Positions 11,040-22,250 of a DNA stretch of 64,000 nucleotides are shown here, piece by piece; position 1 is the first letter of the stretch; each line of letters starts with the position of its first letter. The stretch spans positions 39,845,210-39,909,209 of the forward strand of contig CM038047.1 of NCBI GenBank assembly GCA_021397845.1, in the 5' to 3' direction. Made by a program: the position numbers and the translations under genes. Origin of the DNA: Areca catechu. Lineage: Eukaryota; Streptophyta; Magnoliopsida; Arecales; Arecaceae. The notes under the pieces were generated by a model. That model was given only the letters and a program-made list of their open reading frames with translations, ran no database searches and was not told the DNA's origin.

Positions 11040-12000
11040 AAGATAATATTTTTTTAATTAAATATTTACCTTAGAGCTTTCTGCTTTGAAATTTAATAAA
11101 AAATAAAAATTTTAAAAAAGTTAAAAAAATATAATAATATGATAATAAATAATATATTATGATATATTTTATATTATAATAAGTATTTTATATTCTAAAA
11201 TATAATAAATATATTATGATATATTAAAATATATTATATATATATTATAATATGGTATATTTGTTGATGCATAGATATCGGTCGCGGCGATAGCGACATC
11301 GTGTCGAGTGCCATCAACATGACACGATGGGATAAGATGTTCCTTGAGCAGTGGAGTCGGAGGTGATGGGGCACGAGCGTGGTAATATCGATGTGAGCCT
11401 AGGACGCGATCGGCACCTGCTTGCTCATGCCTTCCGAGACTTGATCGTATCTCGTGACAAGTCTGGCCGCCAAGATGGTGCATGGTTGCACTGTGTGTAG
11501 CATTCGTTGGTATGGCAAGACTGATAGAGGCAACCGAAACGGCAACCATCATTAGGTACATCGATGGTATCGGCTTGCATATGTGCAACTACCCGGTCAA
11601 GTGGTGGAGGCATTCCTGGTGGTTACACTATATGACGAGTCTGGCTGCCATCGGGTATGCGGCTCAATCGTACGTGATGCCTGTCGATGGGGCAACGCTG
11701 ATGAAGGCCACCGGGATAATAGCCGCTATCTAGCGCGTCGATGGTTTCCAGCCTTTTATATATATAGTCGTTCGGTCATGCCGTGGGGCCTTCCCATCAG
11801 ACACGTCGCATGATGGGTTTGGCCACCACGGTGGTCACCCCTATACCGCATGTAGTGCCTATTGATGCGGCGCGACCGGCAGAAACACCTCATGTTAAAA
11901 TAATATACTATAATATAAATAATAATAATATATATTATCACTTATATATTATAATATATAATATACTATATTATAATTTTAATAATAGATATATTATAGA
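11040..12000 (+). repeat. Foldback element, left arm
   Basis: This segment aligns along its length with the reverse complement of 13540-14600. The matching order is AT-rich outer flank (TTTTTTTAATTAAATATTTA), GC-rich core (11262-11890) and AT-rich inner flank (TTAAAATAATATACTATAAT). Anchors shared by both arms include GCAACTACCCGGTC and ATATTATAATATATAATATA. By eye the core is homologous but diverged. The small ORFs in the core are not conserved between arms and I do not call them genes. Confidence 0.8.
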
Positions 12001-12205
12001 TTATATATTATAGTATATAATATACTATATTGTAGATTATATAATATACTATATGGTATATAAATATTATTATTTTAATAACAAATATAATATATAATAT
12101 AATATATTATTATTTTAATAACAAATAGATTATAGATTATATATTATAGTATATACTATATAATATATAATATACTATATAGTATATACTATAATATATA
12201 GTCTA
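12001..12205. repeat. AT-rich loop of foldback element
   Basis: Near-pure A/T sequence made of small palindromes (TATAGTATATAATATACTAT and variants). After removing the solo LTR that follows, this ~200 bp is all that separates the two arms. It ends with GTCTA (12201-12205), the left target-site copy of that LTR. Confidence 0.7.
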
Positions 12206-13534
12206 TGGTAGGGAATGCAAAGTGAAGATGAAACTATGCAACTCTAAAGGAGATTAGCGAAGATTAATTGGCAAGTTTTATCGGCATATGAAGAGTTCAG
12301 CATAATTTATCAAAGATAGGTTAATGAAGCAAACTTGAATGATCATGCATAACCCTAATTACCGAGACTTCGAAATAATAAAGAAATAGGACAGAATTAA
12401 AACCACCAGTCATGCTAGTCAGATTAATGTCTCAGACCTAATTGATACCGACTTACCTGGCATTGATTTTCCAATAAGAATAAGATCACTCTTGAGGGGA
12501 TCTTCCAGATGACCAGGCCATGCTACAGGTTGGAGACTCTTCTTGCTTTCTGGATTGGTGGCAAGAGATCCTTCCTCTTAAAGTCGGAATCCCAGAGAAC
12601 CCTGCAACAAAGAAATCCCTAAGATGAAAGAACTTAACAAAACATGAAATGGAGAAAGGAAAGAGAGGTGGATGAAGCATTGATGGGGATCCTTCTCGGC
12701 GCCATGGTGGAGTGCTTGAAATGGAACAGGTTGTTCTCCTTGTGTTGATCCTCTTGATTCACCATTGCATGTTGAAGGCTCACTTGAGATTGGAGAAGAA
12801 GAAAGGAGTCTTTGGGCGTTGGAGATGGAAGAAGGGAGGAACTAGAGTGGGCGTGGAAGATGAGAAAGACTAAACCACATAGACACAAAGACAATCACAT
12901 AGAAAGAATAATCCAAGCCAAAAATTTTATTCATCCATTTTTTTTTACAATGGGACATCCCAAAGCCTTTAATAGGAGCCTTACAAATCTTTAAAATTTG
13001 AAAATCCCTAAAATGTGGAGGATTATAAGGAGAGTTAGAGGATTTGTAGGCCTTGATGCTTGATTTGTGGAAGAGGGTGGCCAACCAACATTTTGAATTC
13101 AAACTTTCTTCTTGGGCGCCCTCTTGGAGTTCCTTCAACCCATGACAAGTGGCGCCAAAGTGGGGACCACTTGGAGGTGGCTTCTAGCTGAGATGGCGAT
13201 GAGGTGGCAAGTGGTAGCTGATGTGGCGCTGAGGTGGCAAGTGGCATGTGGCACCACTTGGCCTTGGACTTGTCTTAATGCTTCAAAATCTGACTTTCAA
13301 CTGGACTAAGGCTTCAAATTGGACCCGACCCAGCATGGACTCAAAATTAATTGGACTAAGACTTTGACTTCAACTGGACCAGACCCAATATGGACTTGAA
13401 ATTAATTACAAGATTATTTGGACTCAAAATTGAAAGAGAAATTACAGGGCTAATTATAGGACTAATCCAACCATAAGGACTCAGACTTGAATTGAATAGG
13501 TTGGAGTCTTTTCCTGATTCTGGTTCCCACACCA
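12206..13534 (-). mobile_element. Solo LTR (1329 bp, TSD GTCTA) inside the foldback loop
   Basis: On the minus strand it begins TGGTGTGGGAACC and ends TTCCCTACCA, so it has TG...CA ends and short inverted termini. It is flanked by identical 5-bp copies GTCTA (12201-12205 and 13535-13539). A TATA-like CTATTAAAGG on the minus strand lies near 12970. No gag or pol motif occurs inside. This is what remains after recombination between the two LTRs of a full element. The small frames at 12486-13309 are not genes. Confidence 0.75.
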
Positions 13535-13539
13535 GTCTA

Positions 13540-14600
13540 CAATATATTTCTTATTAAAATAATAATATAGTATATTATATATTATAATATATAAGTAATA
13601 ATATATATTATTCTTATTTATATTATAGTATATTATTTTAATGAGACTTTCTTGCTAGTCGGCTACACCGACAGGTGCCACATGTGGTAGAGCCACACAC
13701 TACCGTGGTGGCTAGATTAGTCACATGGCATGATTGACGGGAACACCTCCACGATATGACTGAGTGGTTGCATGTGTACAAGGCTGGATACCATCGACAC
13801 GGACTACAGTTGCTATCTCGGTGGCCTCCGTTAGCCTTGCTGCACCGACGGGCACTGCATGCAGTGGAGCTGCGCATCTTGGTGGCAGCCACACTCATCG
13901 CATGGTAGACTATCAGGAATGCCACCATCGCTCGACCGGGTAGTTGCACGTGTGCAAGGTCGGATATTATTGATGTGCTAGACGACAGTTGCTATCCTGA
14001 TGGCCTCCATCAGTCTTGCTGTATTGGCGGATGCCATATGTAGTGGAGCCGTGCCTAACCTGACATCGGACCTATCATGTGGCATGATCAGGTCTCAGGG
14101 GACATGGACGGGTGGATGCCCGTCGCATCCCGGGCTCGTACCATCCTACTGCTCTCGCATCTCTCGCCTTCGGTCCCATCGCTCGATGGATGTCCTATCC
14201 TGTCGTGCTACGTCGACGACACTTGGTGCGATGCTCCACCATCACGACCGGCACCCATACATTAACAAATATACTATATTATAATATATAATATAATATA
14301 GTATATTTATTATATTTAGAATATAAAATATTTATTATAATATAAATATATTATGATATATTATAATAATATCATGTTATTATATATTTTTTTAATTTTA
14401 TTTTTTTATTAAATTTTAAAATATGAAGTCACATAATTTATCTATAATTTTAATGAGAAATCGTAGACATAGCCTGTAATTTGTTCGTATAATTTCCACG
14501 ACCCCACTACCTTTTCACGTGTCAAAAATTATTCTATTTTTTAAAATATATTTAGATGATATAATTTTATAAATATTTAATTAAAAAAATATCATTTTAA
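13540..14600 (-). repeat. Foldback element, right arm
   Basis: Inverted homolog of 11040-12000. Its GC-rich core (about 13640-14275) contains a direct internal repeat with a period of about 176-178 bp. Examples are GTTGCATGTGTACAAGG at 13767 against GTTGCACGTGTGCAAGG at 13943, and GGTGGCCTCC near 13820 against GATGGCCTCC near 13998. Arms with internal direct repeats are a feature of foldback transposons. The outermost match is TTAATTAAATATTT near 14575-14590, after an insertion relative to the left arm. Confidence 0.8.
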
Positions 14601-15025
14601 AAATTAAATATAAATCGTGTGTTTATCTTTATATATGAGAGGTACACTCTCAATAAAAATGAATGACCTAATAAAAGGATATGTTGGCCCTACGATAGTA
14701 GTGGTATCAAATCATTAGAGTTTGAGGAGTGGAAGATGTGAACACATGTGCATGGAACATTGACACAGTGCTTCTAAAAAAAGGTTAGGAAAATCAAAAC
14801 CACGTGGGAGAAGTTTGACCGTTTGGTCATTGTTATCCGACCAAATCCAGGAAAGATTTTTGGTGACCTTTGCAAAGCCGTCCTTTTGCTCAGGCTCCGC
14901 ACCTGGATTTTGGCAGATGTCAACGTCTACTCTCCCTAGGCCCTCTTCTATTTTGGGACCGCCGATTACGATGGATCACTTCGTGGATGGAGCGTGTGGC
15001 CGATAGAAGGCAAAGGCCGACCAGA
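14601..15025. other. Intergenic, no feature recognised
   Basis: Unique-looking sequence with no domain, repeat or RNA gene that I can support. The last 14 bp (15012-15025) match the bases after the SINE poly-A with two differences, as expected for its target-site copy. Confidence 0.5.
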
Positions 15026-15337
15026 ACGGGTCGGTAAAATCTTGTTTTACCGTCAACGATTCAAAATATGGTTTAATGTATAATTTAATTAAATTTAAAA
15101 ATATTTTAAAATTTTTAATAATTGATGTAAATAAGAGATCAGATTTTTTTTTATTCTCGATCTACTGGCCATCGTTTTAGTAGTGTCAGATTAATGTGCT
15201 CATCATTAAGTAGGGAGAGGCTGTACGAATCTGAGTACATCGTATCGAACATTATTTTATAGGATGGGGCCTGCAGGGATAGCTATACCGGGATTTATCC
15301 TCCTATCACTTTTTTCTAAAAAAAAAAAAAAAAAAAA
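15026..15337 (+). mobile_element. SINE with poly-A tail
   Basis: Its 3' part (GGGAGAGGCTGTACGAATCT, then GGGATAGCTATACCGGGATT) is shared with the element at 43766. It ends in an A run at 15318-15337. Near-identical flanks AAAGGCCGACCAGA (15012-15025) and AAAGGCCCACGAGA (15335-15348) look like a 14-bp TSD with two later changes. The 5' part is diverged and contains an AT-rich stretch. SINEs are copied by LINE enzymes and encode no protein. Confidence 0.7.
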
Positions 15338-15479
15338 GGCCCACGAGAGCGACCGTGCACGGATTCCTCCACCTCTTTTAAGAGAAAAATTCTTGAAAGG
15401 ATAAAAAAATATTATCATCCTGAAATTAGGACCAATCGGTAAAATACTGAGTAACATAGAAAACAATCCAATCCACAGA

Positions 15480-18120
15480 ACAGTTTACCTTTCGATAGAT
15501 TTGGCAGGTCGTAGTTGATATAGAAAGCTACAGGAACTTCCAAATATCGTGTAGGAGAGGGTGGGCATCACACTGATTCAAACTATCATAAATCCAGCTA
15601 ATAAAAATAGAAGAGTCATCTTCAATAATATCATGTGAGCATGCAAATACTGGATAGCTCTAGTAATACCACCCCACGCAGCTCTGAGCTCCGCTCTAGG
15701 AATGGAAGGGTCATGAAGAAAGATCCCCTTAGTCGCTAGAAGCCTCTCATCATCATCCTGAATGACATACCCTACACTCCCATCAGCACCACAAACACTG
15801 CCATCAAAGTTGATCTTGATAAATCCTAAAGGAGGGGGTTCCCAGGAAATGTAAATAGCTCTTCGGGCAGCTGTCAAGACAGCATGGGGGAGTCCTAGGA
15901 ATCTGGGGTTACAAGGGATGTGACAGTGTTAAACTGGTGATACTCCATCGCCATAAACCTGGCTCTCTGAAGAACTTGATGAGCCGGGGTGGCGTTAGCT
16001 CAAAGATCATCACATTTCTTGACAGCCAAATTTGATAGGCAATGTAAGTAGCAAGACGACCCTCTTGTGGCTAGCTCTGGTGGAGAAAATCAAGGACACA
16101 GCTATAAACCATCATCGACATTCCAAGGCGAGCTCCCAGCAAGCCTCCAAATCAACCTCACTCTGAGACAACTTAGGATCGCATGCTCGGTGGACTCATT
16201 TTGACTACTACACACCGGGCAAGACACCGACAACTCCATAACTCTGCATCTGAGAAGAGTTCTCGTAGGGAGACAATCCCAAGCCATCTTCCAAAAGAAG
16301 AGGTGCACTCTTGGGTGAACAGGAAGTCTCCAGATCTTAGGCACTGCAAATCTCATATCAGAATGTCCCTTGCACAAATCATAAAGAGTGCTCAAAGGAG
16401 CCTTAGGGCAGTAAGAAGGGCCCTAGACCCTTAGGTCCTAGTCTTGGTGAATCGGAATCAGGATAGCAAGAATTCGAGAGGCTAGTTGGCTCCCAAAAAG
16501 TTTAGAGATCTCCTGAACCCTCGAAGCCCTACCATCGTCCATCAACAAATCATAGACCCAAAGATTGTCAGCAACCTCCGTATTAACAAAGGTCGACCAT
16601 CTAGATAGAGGAAGAGTAGAAATCCATGCATCCTGGCTGACATCAATTATGGTCCCATCACCAATCAAACACCTAACATGGACCATCACAACAGGGGCAT
16701 GAGAATAAATCTCCCTCTAGATAAAGGAGCAACTGCGGTTCATCTAAATCTGGGAACCCTGACTCCAAGCACCATAGTGGGCCCTCATCACTCTGCTCCA
16801 CAAATAACTGGGCTGAAGGAGATATGTAACAGCATGTCTGGCAATGAGAACCTCCCTCCTCACTAGAAGGGACTGGATCCCAAGATCACCATCCCTGACT
16901 AGCCGGTAGATAGTGTTCCAAGCTAGCAAATGAATACAATGGCTATCATGTGTAGCCCTCTACAAGAAGTTACAAAAAATCTGCTCCATCTCTCTCAAGT
17001 AGGAGCTAGAAATTATTGTGTTTGCCAGGGGGTAAACAGGAATAGAGCTAAGGACAGACCTAATGAGAGTAAATCTATCCATCATAGAGAGAGTAGTAGC
17101 CTGCCAGCCCTCTAAACGATTGGCACCCACTGAACATGGGTCTACACTCCATCCTCTGCAACCTCCCTCCAGTTATAGGGATGCCAAGATAAGTGAGAGT
17201 CCCAGACTGCTCCAAAATTTCAAGTATAGCTAGGATATCCAATTTCGTTCGGATCTTCATTCTAGGACTAAAAATAACAGAAGATTTCTGCAAATTGACA
17301 AGCTATCTAGATCCACGGTAATATGACTCTACAATAGAAGCAAAGTATCTAGCATTCTGGAGCGATGCCCGACCAATGAGAAGACAATCATCTACAAAAA
17401 GAAGGTGAGAGAGAGAGGATGGGCTCCAGGAGCGAGCCAATAAGGCTCCAATAAGGATCTCTGGACTGCGCCCCTCAGAGCTTGAGAAAGAGCATCAACA
17501 CATAAGATGAACAAGTAGGGGACATGGGATAACCTTGTTGGAGACCAATCGTTAAAAAAAATAATTAGTCGGAGTACCATTCACCAAGATGGCAAAAATA
17601 GGGTCTTCAACACAATTTATGGTCCATTTGATCCACCTGTCCTGGAAGCAAAAGTCATGAAGAGTCCACCGAAGGAAGTGCCAGCTTATCCAGTCATAAG
17701 CACGCTCCATGTCAACCTTGATTGCCATGAGACTCCTTCGAGACGGGGCATGCCTGAGTTCATGCATGAATTCTTGGGCAAAAAGGATATTAGCAGTAAT
17801 ACAGTGACCATTGATGAAGGCTCTTTGCTCAGGACTGATGAGATGAGACACAATCATCTACAATCGCCCGACCAAAACCCTCACACAGATTTTATAGAGA
17901 GTGGTGCATAGGCTGATTGGCCTGAAATGGCTAGGAGCAGAAGCATCATGTTTCTTCGGGATCAAAGTAATCAAGATTTTCTTCCACTTAACAGGGATAC
18001 CAGAACCAAAAGCCGCCTAAACAACCTCGATAACCTCACGTCCAATAGTGGACCAATACCGACAGTTATCCTTCAAGACACGAGAAAAGTCAGTCCATCA
18101 TCTGCGGGCAATAATTAAAC
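15480..18120 (-). mobile_element. L1-type LINE, 5'-truncated and broken
   Basis: Read on the minus strand in order. Reverse transcriptase pieces lie between about 18110 and 17075 (LISPEQRAFINGHCITANIL, then VDMERAYDWISWHFL). A link region follows at 16929..16438 (LWSRVMRAHYG and LIGDGTIIDVSQDAW). The zinc-binding reverse transcriptase domain is at 16395..16102 (FAVPKIWRLPVHPRV and CPVCSSQNESTEHAILSC). A C-terminal RNase H is at 15877..15578 (INFDGSVCGADGSVGYVI and PRAELRAAWGG). The YADD region (about 17400) and several joints carry stops. No endonuclease domain is present before 18120, so the copy is 5'-truncated. Confidence 0.85.
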
Positions 18121-19978
18121 CGATTACAAGGCTCCAATAAAGATCACAAAACATACCAAATACCATTCATTTTAGAGTTAATGCTGAATACAACTTAAAT
18201 AATGCCTAGTAGTCAAAATTGGTGCCCCCAAAACTTTTTTTATAGAAAGGATTACCATCAAGGCGCGTAACTTCAGTTTGTGTTAATTTTTCATAGTTAT
18301 TTAAAAGAGTTGATATTAGATAAGCAAATATTATAATGAAGTGATAGCATGCTGCATTCATTTTATTTCAATTTTTTTAAAAAAAGTAAAATCTAATCAT
18401 TGTGTTATTCACCAAATGAAATTTAGAAGGACTAATAACAAGATTAAAAAAAAAATGCACGTAAAACAATCTATCATAAAATCATGGAAAGATCTAAAAA
18501 GGTTTTTGGCATAGCAAAGAAATAGGCTGCAATTTTCTTGAGACTTTGTTTCAAGAACGAGAGTTCCACTCTTTTATAAGAAATTATTTTCTGAAATTTC
18601 AATAGAGTTCTCTTAGATATATATATGGTTGAAGACTCATATTTCTTTTGAGCCAAATTAACTAATAAATCGAGAAAATTAAAGTTGTCTAACCAAATTG
18701 AAAATCTTTTCTAGTATTACTTTCCATCCGCATCTACCAAAATTTATTTGACTCAATTTAACACAACGTCCCATGCTCCCCTCTTCTTTGAGTTCACAAA
18801 AAGCACAAACCTCCGGTCCCTAGCATGTAGCCCCCATTAAATTAATCTTCGATAGGTTTGAGGGTTTTTTATCCTGATCATATCCCTATCGGGAAGGAGA
18901 CTCCAAAGATCACACTAGCTTGGGGTACTGATCGAATTTGGCGTAGGGGTAGGGGAAGGATTCAAATGCAAGTGTTGCACGTTGACTAGACTAGAGATCG
19001 GGCTTTAAACATGCAACGTAGAATTCAAAAGTAGAAATTGCATGTTGACTGGACTAGCAACGTTTGAGCAGTAATTACCTTGATTAAAATTAACCATAGT
19101 ATATACTAGCTTTTGATGATGTGGATACTTGATCAGTCATGATAATAGCCAGCAATTAGTTTTTGGACACAACATCCAGTCCAATGTCATAGATTTCATT
19201 TCCTCATTATTATTTTTTGATGAAACCAATCCAATTCCAGTCGGGAAATGTATTTTTCGTAGTTGTTTTTTATTCGAAGATGAGTATGTCAACCTGATTG
19301 TCACGGCATCGACTACTTCTTTTTTTTTTTTTTTTTTTTTTTTGAATTTTTTAATTAAAAAATGTTCAGATCGAAATTCGAGTCAATATTTTTTTTATTT
19401 TTTAGCTGGAATTCCGGCGAAGCAAAAAGCATAACTTAATAATTGACTACTTACGAAATAATTAAAGGCTTCATGGGATCAAATTTTTTTTCTCAAACTT
19501 GTTAAGTTTTGGTTTCCAAGCCACGCCCCGTCAGAGAACACCGGGACATTATATAAAAGTTTAGATACAGTCACATATGGCTCACTGAGTTGATGGGTCA
19601 AATAAATTTAAAAAGTGACAGACTACAAGATGGGAAAACTGGGCGGCGGCTTGACTTGAACGCCGACGTAAAAGACTTTTTTTTTTTTTTCCCCTTTTTT
19701 CCTCCGTGGCCGACGTCCCTGCCGTCCGTTCTCCTCTCAGGTCTCGACCCACCGCTCCCACTTTCTACCCAAGTGGCAGCCCCCCTTTTTATATAACTTT
19801 ATAATGGCCCCCTTGTTTTTCGTAAATAACTTCACTGCCGCCCTTCACGCCCCTTCTATGTGACGCCGACGCCGTGACGTTTTCTGGATGATGTTTCTCT
19901 CGTCCACAGAACTCCAACTCTTACCCAGCTTCAGCCACTAATATTCTAAAGAATATCCTTCCCAGAATCTCATCCAAC

Positions 19979-20039
<61 letters not shown>

Positions 20040-20125
20040 CCAACCCAGCCCTCCTATCTCCCATTCTCATTTGCATCTCTAAAACTTGAAACAAACACAT
20101 ACCCAATTTATCAACGTTCCAATTG
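18121..20125 (+). promoter_or_regulatory. WRKY upstream region with W-box cluster
   Basis: No ORF of note. Within about 1.4 kb before the WRKY start there are six exact W-boxes, TTGAC(C/T): 18748-18753, 18982-18987, 19045-19050, 19443-19448, 19651-19656 on plus, and 19596-19601 as GGTCAA (minus). W-boxes are the known binding sites of WRKY proteins, and group IIa genes often regulate themselves. Poly-T runs lie at 19320-19342 and 19678-19690. A TGACGT element sits near 19876. Confidence 0.55.
19981..20039. repeat. (CT)n followed by (TA)n in WRKY core promoter or 5' UTR
   Basis: A CT/TC run of about 32 bp passes directly into a TA run of about 27 bp, ending about 87 bp before the WRKY start codon. 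The TA run may serve as the TATA element and the CT run resembles plant Y-patch sequence; both roles are inferred. Confidence 0.85.
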
Positions 20126-21435
20126 ATGGACTCCACATGGATTGATCACTCTTCGATGTGCCTTGACCTCTTTCCCGGCGAAGTTCCAGTGAGTACCGAT
20201 ATCCCATGTATGTTATATTTAGACATCCTATGGATATCATATTGATGGATCAGTCTCTCTTTGTTGGATCGAGTAGAAGAAGGTGCAGTGCAAAAGTCCC
20301 GGGCACGAGGAAGAAGAGTTTCTGATGAAAAGAGAGGTGAGTTTATTCATACATACTTGCTACTCTTTTCCAAGGCAAGCTTAACTGCAAATTTTTGATG
20401 GATGTATACATATATATATATATATATATATATGTTTTGGGACACTACAGGTGGGAGCTCTCGAGGCAGAGCTCGATCGGGTGTCCGAAGAGAATAAAAG
20501 ACTAAACGAGAAGCTTGCCGCCATTTACGAAGATTATGCCAAGCTGCAGAACCGGCTAATAGATTTGACGACCACCAAGCACTCCGATATGGGGAGGTCT
20601 GTATCGCTAGAAAGGAAGAGGAAGAGCGAGAGCCTTGCCACGAATGGCTACGATCATGTGGCTGCTAATGGAATGACCAATTGCATGGGACATCGGATCG
20701 AGAGCAACTACTCCGGCGAAAATTCTTGCAAGCGAGCGAGGGAAGATTGTAATCCGAAGTTCTCTAGGCTCTGCGTTCGCACCGATCCATCGGATTCAAG
20801 CCTTGTAAGTTCCCTGTAACTTGAAAACATATTTTCTCAAGCAAGTATTAATTTCCATTCCAACTTCACAAATCACTCATCAGAATTCCATGCTTTTCGT
20901 GTTATATATCTTTAGATTGTAAATGATGGGTATCAATGGAGAAAATATGGTCAGAAGGTGACGAGAGACAATCCATGTCCGAGGGCCTACTTCAGATGCT
21001 CGTTTGCTCCTGCTTGCCCTGTCAAGAAGAAGGTAATTAACTAACCAATATTTAGATCGAAAGTCTATTTAGATATATGGCCATGAAAAAATCATCAAGG
21101 AATGGATCAAACTGAATCCAATTCCATGATGTCCTCTTCCTCAGGTGCAAAGGAGCGTGGAGGATAGATCGATCTTGGTAGCAACTTACGAAGGCGAGCA
21201 CAACCATGCTTACCCTCTTCAGCTTGCAGCACCCAATCGTGGTGTCTCGGTCTCTCGCCATTCTTCGGGCCCCGGCAACGTAACACTCGATCTCACGCGA
21301 GTTGGATCGCAGCAGGAGCTTGAGTCATCACCAGAGCTTCGGCGGAGTTTGGTGGAGCAATTGGCGCTGTCGTTGACGAAGGATCCAGGGTTTCAAGCGG
21401 CACTGGCCACTGCTGTTTCTGGGAACATCCCTTAG
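20126..21435 (+). CDS. WRKY40: Group IIa WRKY transcription factor (WRKY40-like), five exons
   Basis: Proposed CDS: join(20126..20188, 20277..20336, 20451..20804, 20916..21032, 21145..21435), 885 nt, 294 aa, all introns in phase 0 with GT-AG ends (88-114 bp). The start MDSTWIDHSS with LDLFPG is typical of group IIa. Exon 3 opens with a leucine-zipper-like coil (EAELDRVSEENKRLNEKL) that should allow dimer formation. Basic ERKRK and CKRARE are likely nuclear signals. The DNA-binding domain spans exons 4-5: intact WRKYGQK and a C-X5-C-X23-H-X1-H zinc finger. The intron falls before VQR, the position known for groups IIa and IIb. It acts in the nucleus on W-boxes; relatives regulate defence and ABA responses. 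The 5' edge of exon 2 is the least certain boundary. The symbol means family-level resemblance, not proven orthology. Confidence 0.92.
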
Positions 21436-22245
21436 CTCTTTCCTTCTAGGAATTAGTGATCACCGGAATTTATCCATCGATCTTCTTTTTTTTTTTTTTT
21501 TTCTTTAGATTTATTTTGGACCGTCCATGCTCTTCATGATAAGGTGATGAAGAGATGGGGGACGCATTTGTAAATAGATTTTTCTTAGCAGGACTTGCAG
21601 AAATTTTATTTAACTTGGGGAAAGGAACATCTTATCACCAGGTGCATGCCTGTGGTTCCCATCTTAGCAAGCAATATTCAAACGAATAATGGAAATAAAT
21701 TTAATATAAAACGTTTATATTCAATTGGAAAATACCAAAGTGATAATGTTTTTTCCATTGCATGTATTTAGTGTTCAGTTCTTTCTACTATGGCATAGAA
21801 AGATTTAAGTATTGCTGCAATTTATAGTTTTATTTGTTCGTATTAGTAAAAATATTGAAAAAAATTAAATATGGTTTGTGTTAAGTTTGATATAAGATGT
21901 TCATTATCTCTGCCAAGATAAGCTTTTGAGATCTCATTATTAATTAACATGATTCACTGAAAAAATAATTAATTAACATGATATTAGAACACAGGTTTAT
22001 TAAAAATCACGTATTCGAATAATCTCGATGTTATTTATTTATTTAATTTTCTTTGCTACCATCTAGTGTTTCATGGCTATATAAATTTAGGTTGGTTTTT
22101 ACCAACAATTTTTGTGTTTGGATCCACTACCATGTATGTTTTGCATCTTAGAGAATTATACAACCATTCTTAGCCACCATGTCATCTATCTTGGAGATGG
22201 GCAATTGTTGCTCAACTCGAAATATTAAAAACAGGGGTCATATTG
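21436..22245 (+). other. WRKY 3' UTR and downstream AT-rich intergenic
   Basis: Possible polyadenylation motif AATAAA near 21694, about 260 bp after the stop. A T-run lies at 21486-21503. The rest is AT-rich without a recognisable gene. It ends at GATGC (22246-22250), the left target-site copy of the next solo LTR. Confidence 0.45.
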
Positions 22246-22250
22246 GATGC

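Noticed and set aside
11214..11813. Overlapping 62-124-aa frames in the left foldback arm
   Set aside because: Not conserved as frames in the homologous right arm, and no known motif.
12486..13309. Small frames that could be a short gene on either strand
   Set aside because: They lie inside a 1329-bp solo LTR defined by TG...CA ends and GTCTA copies.
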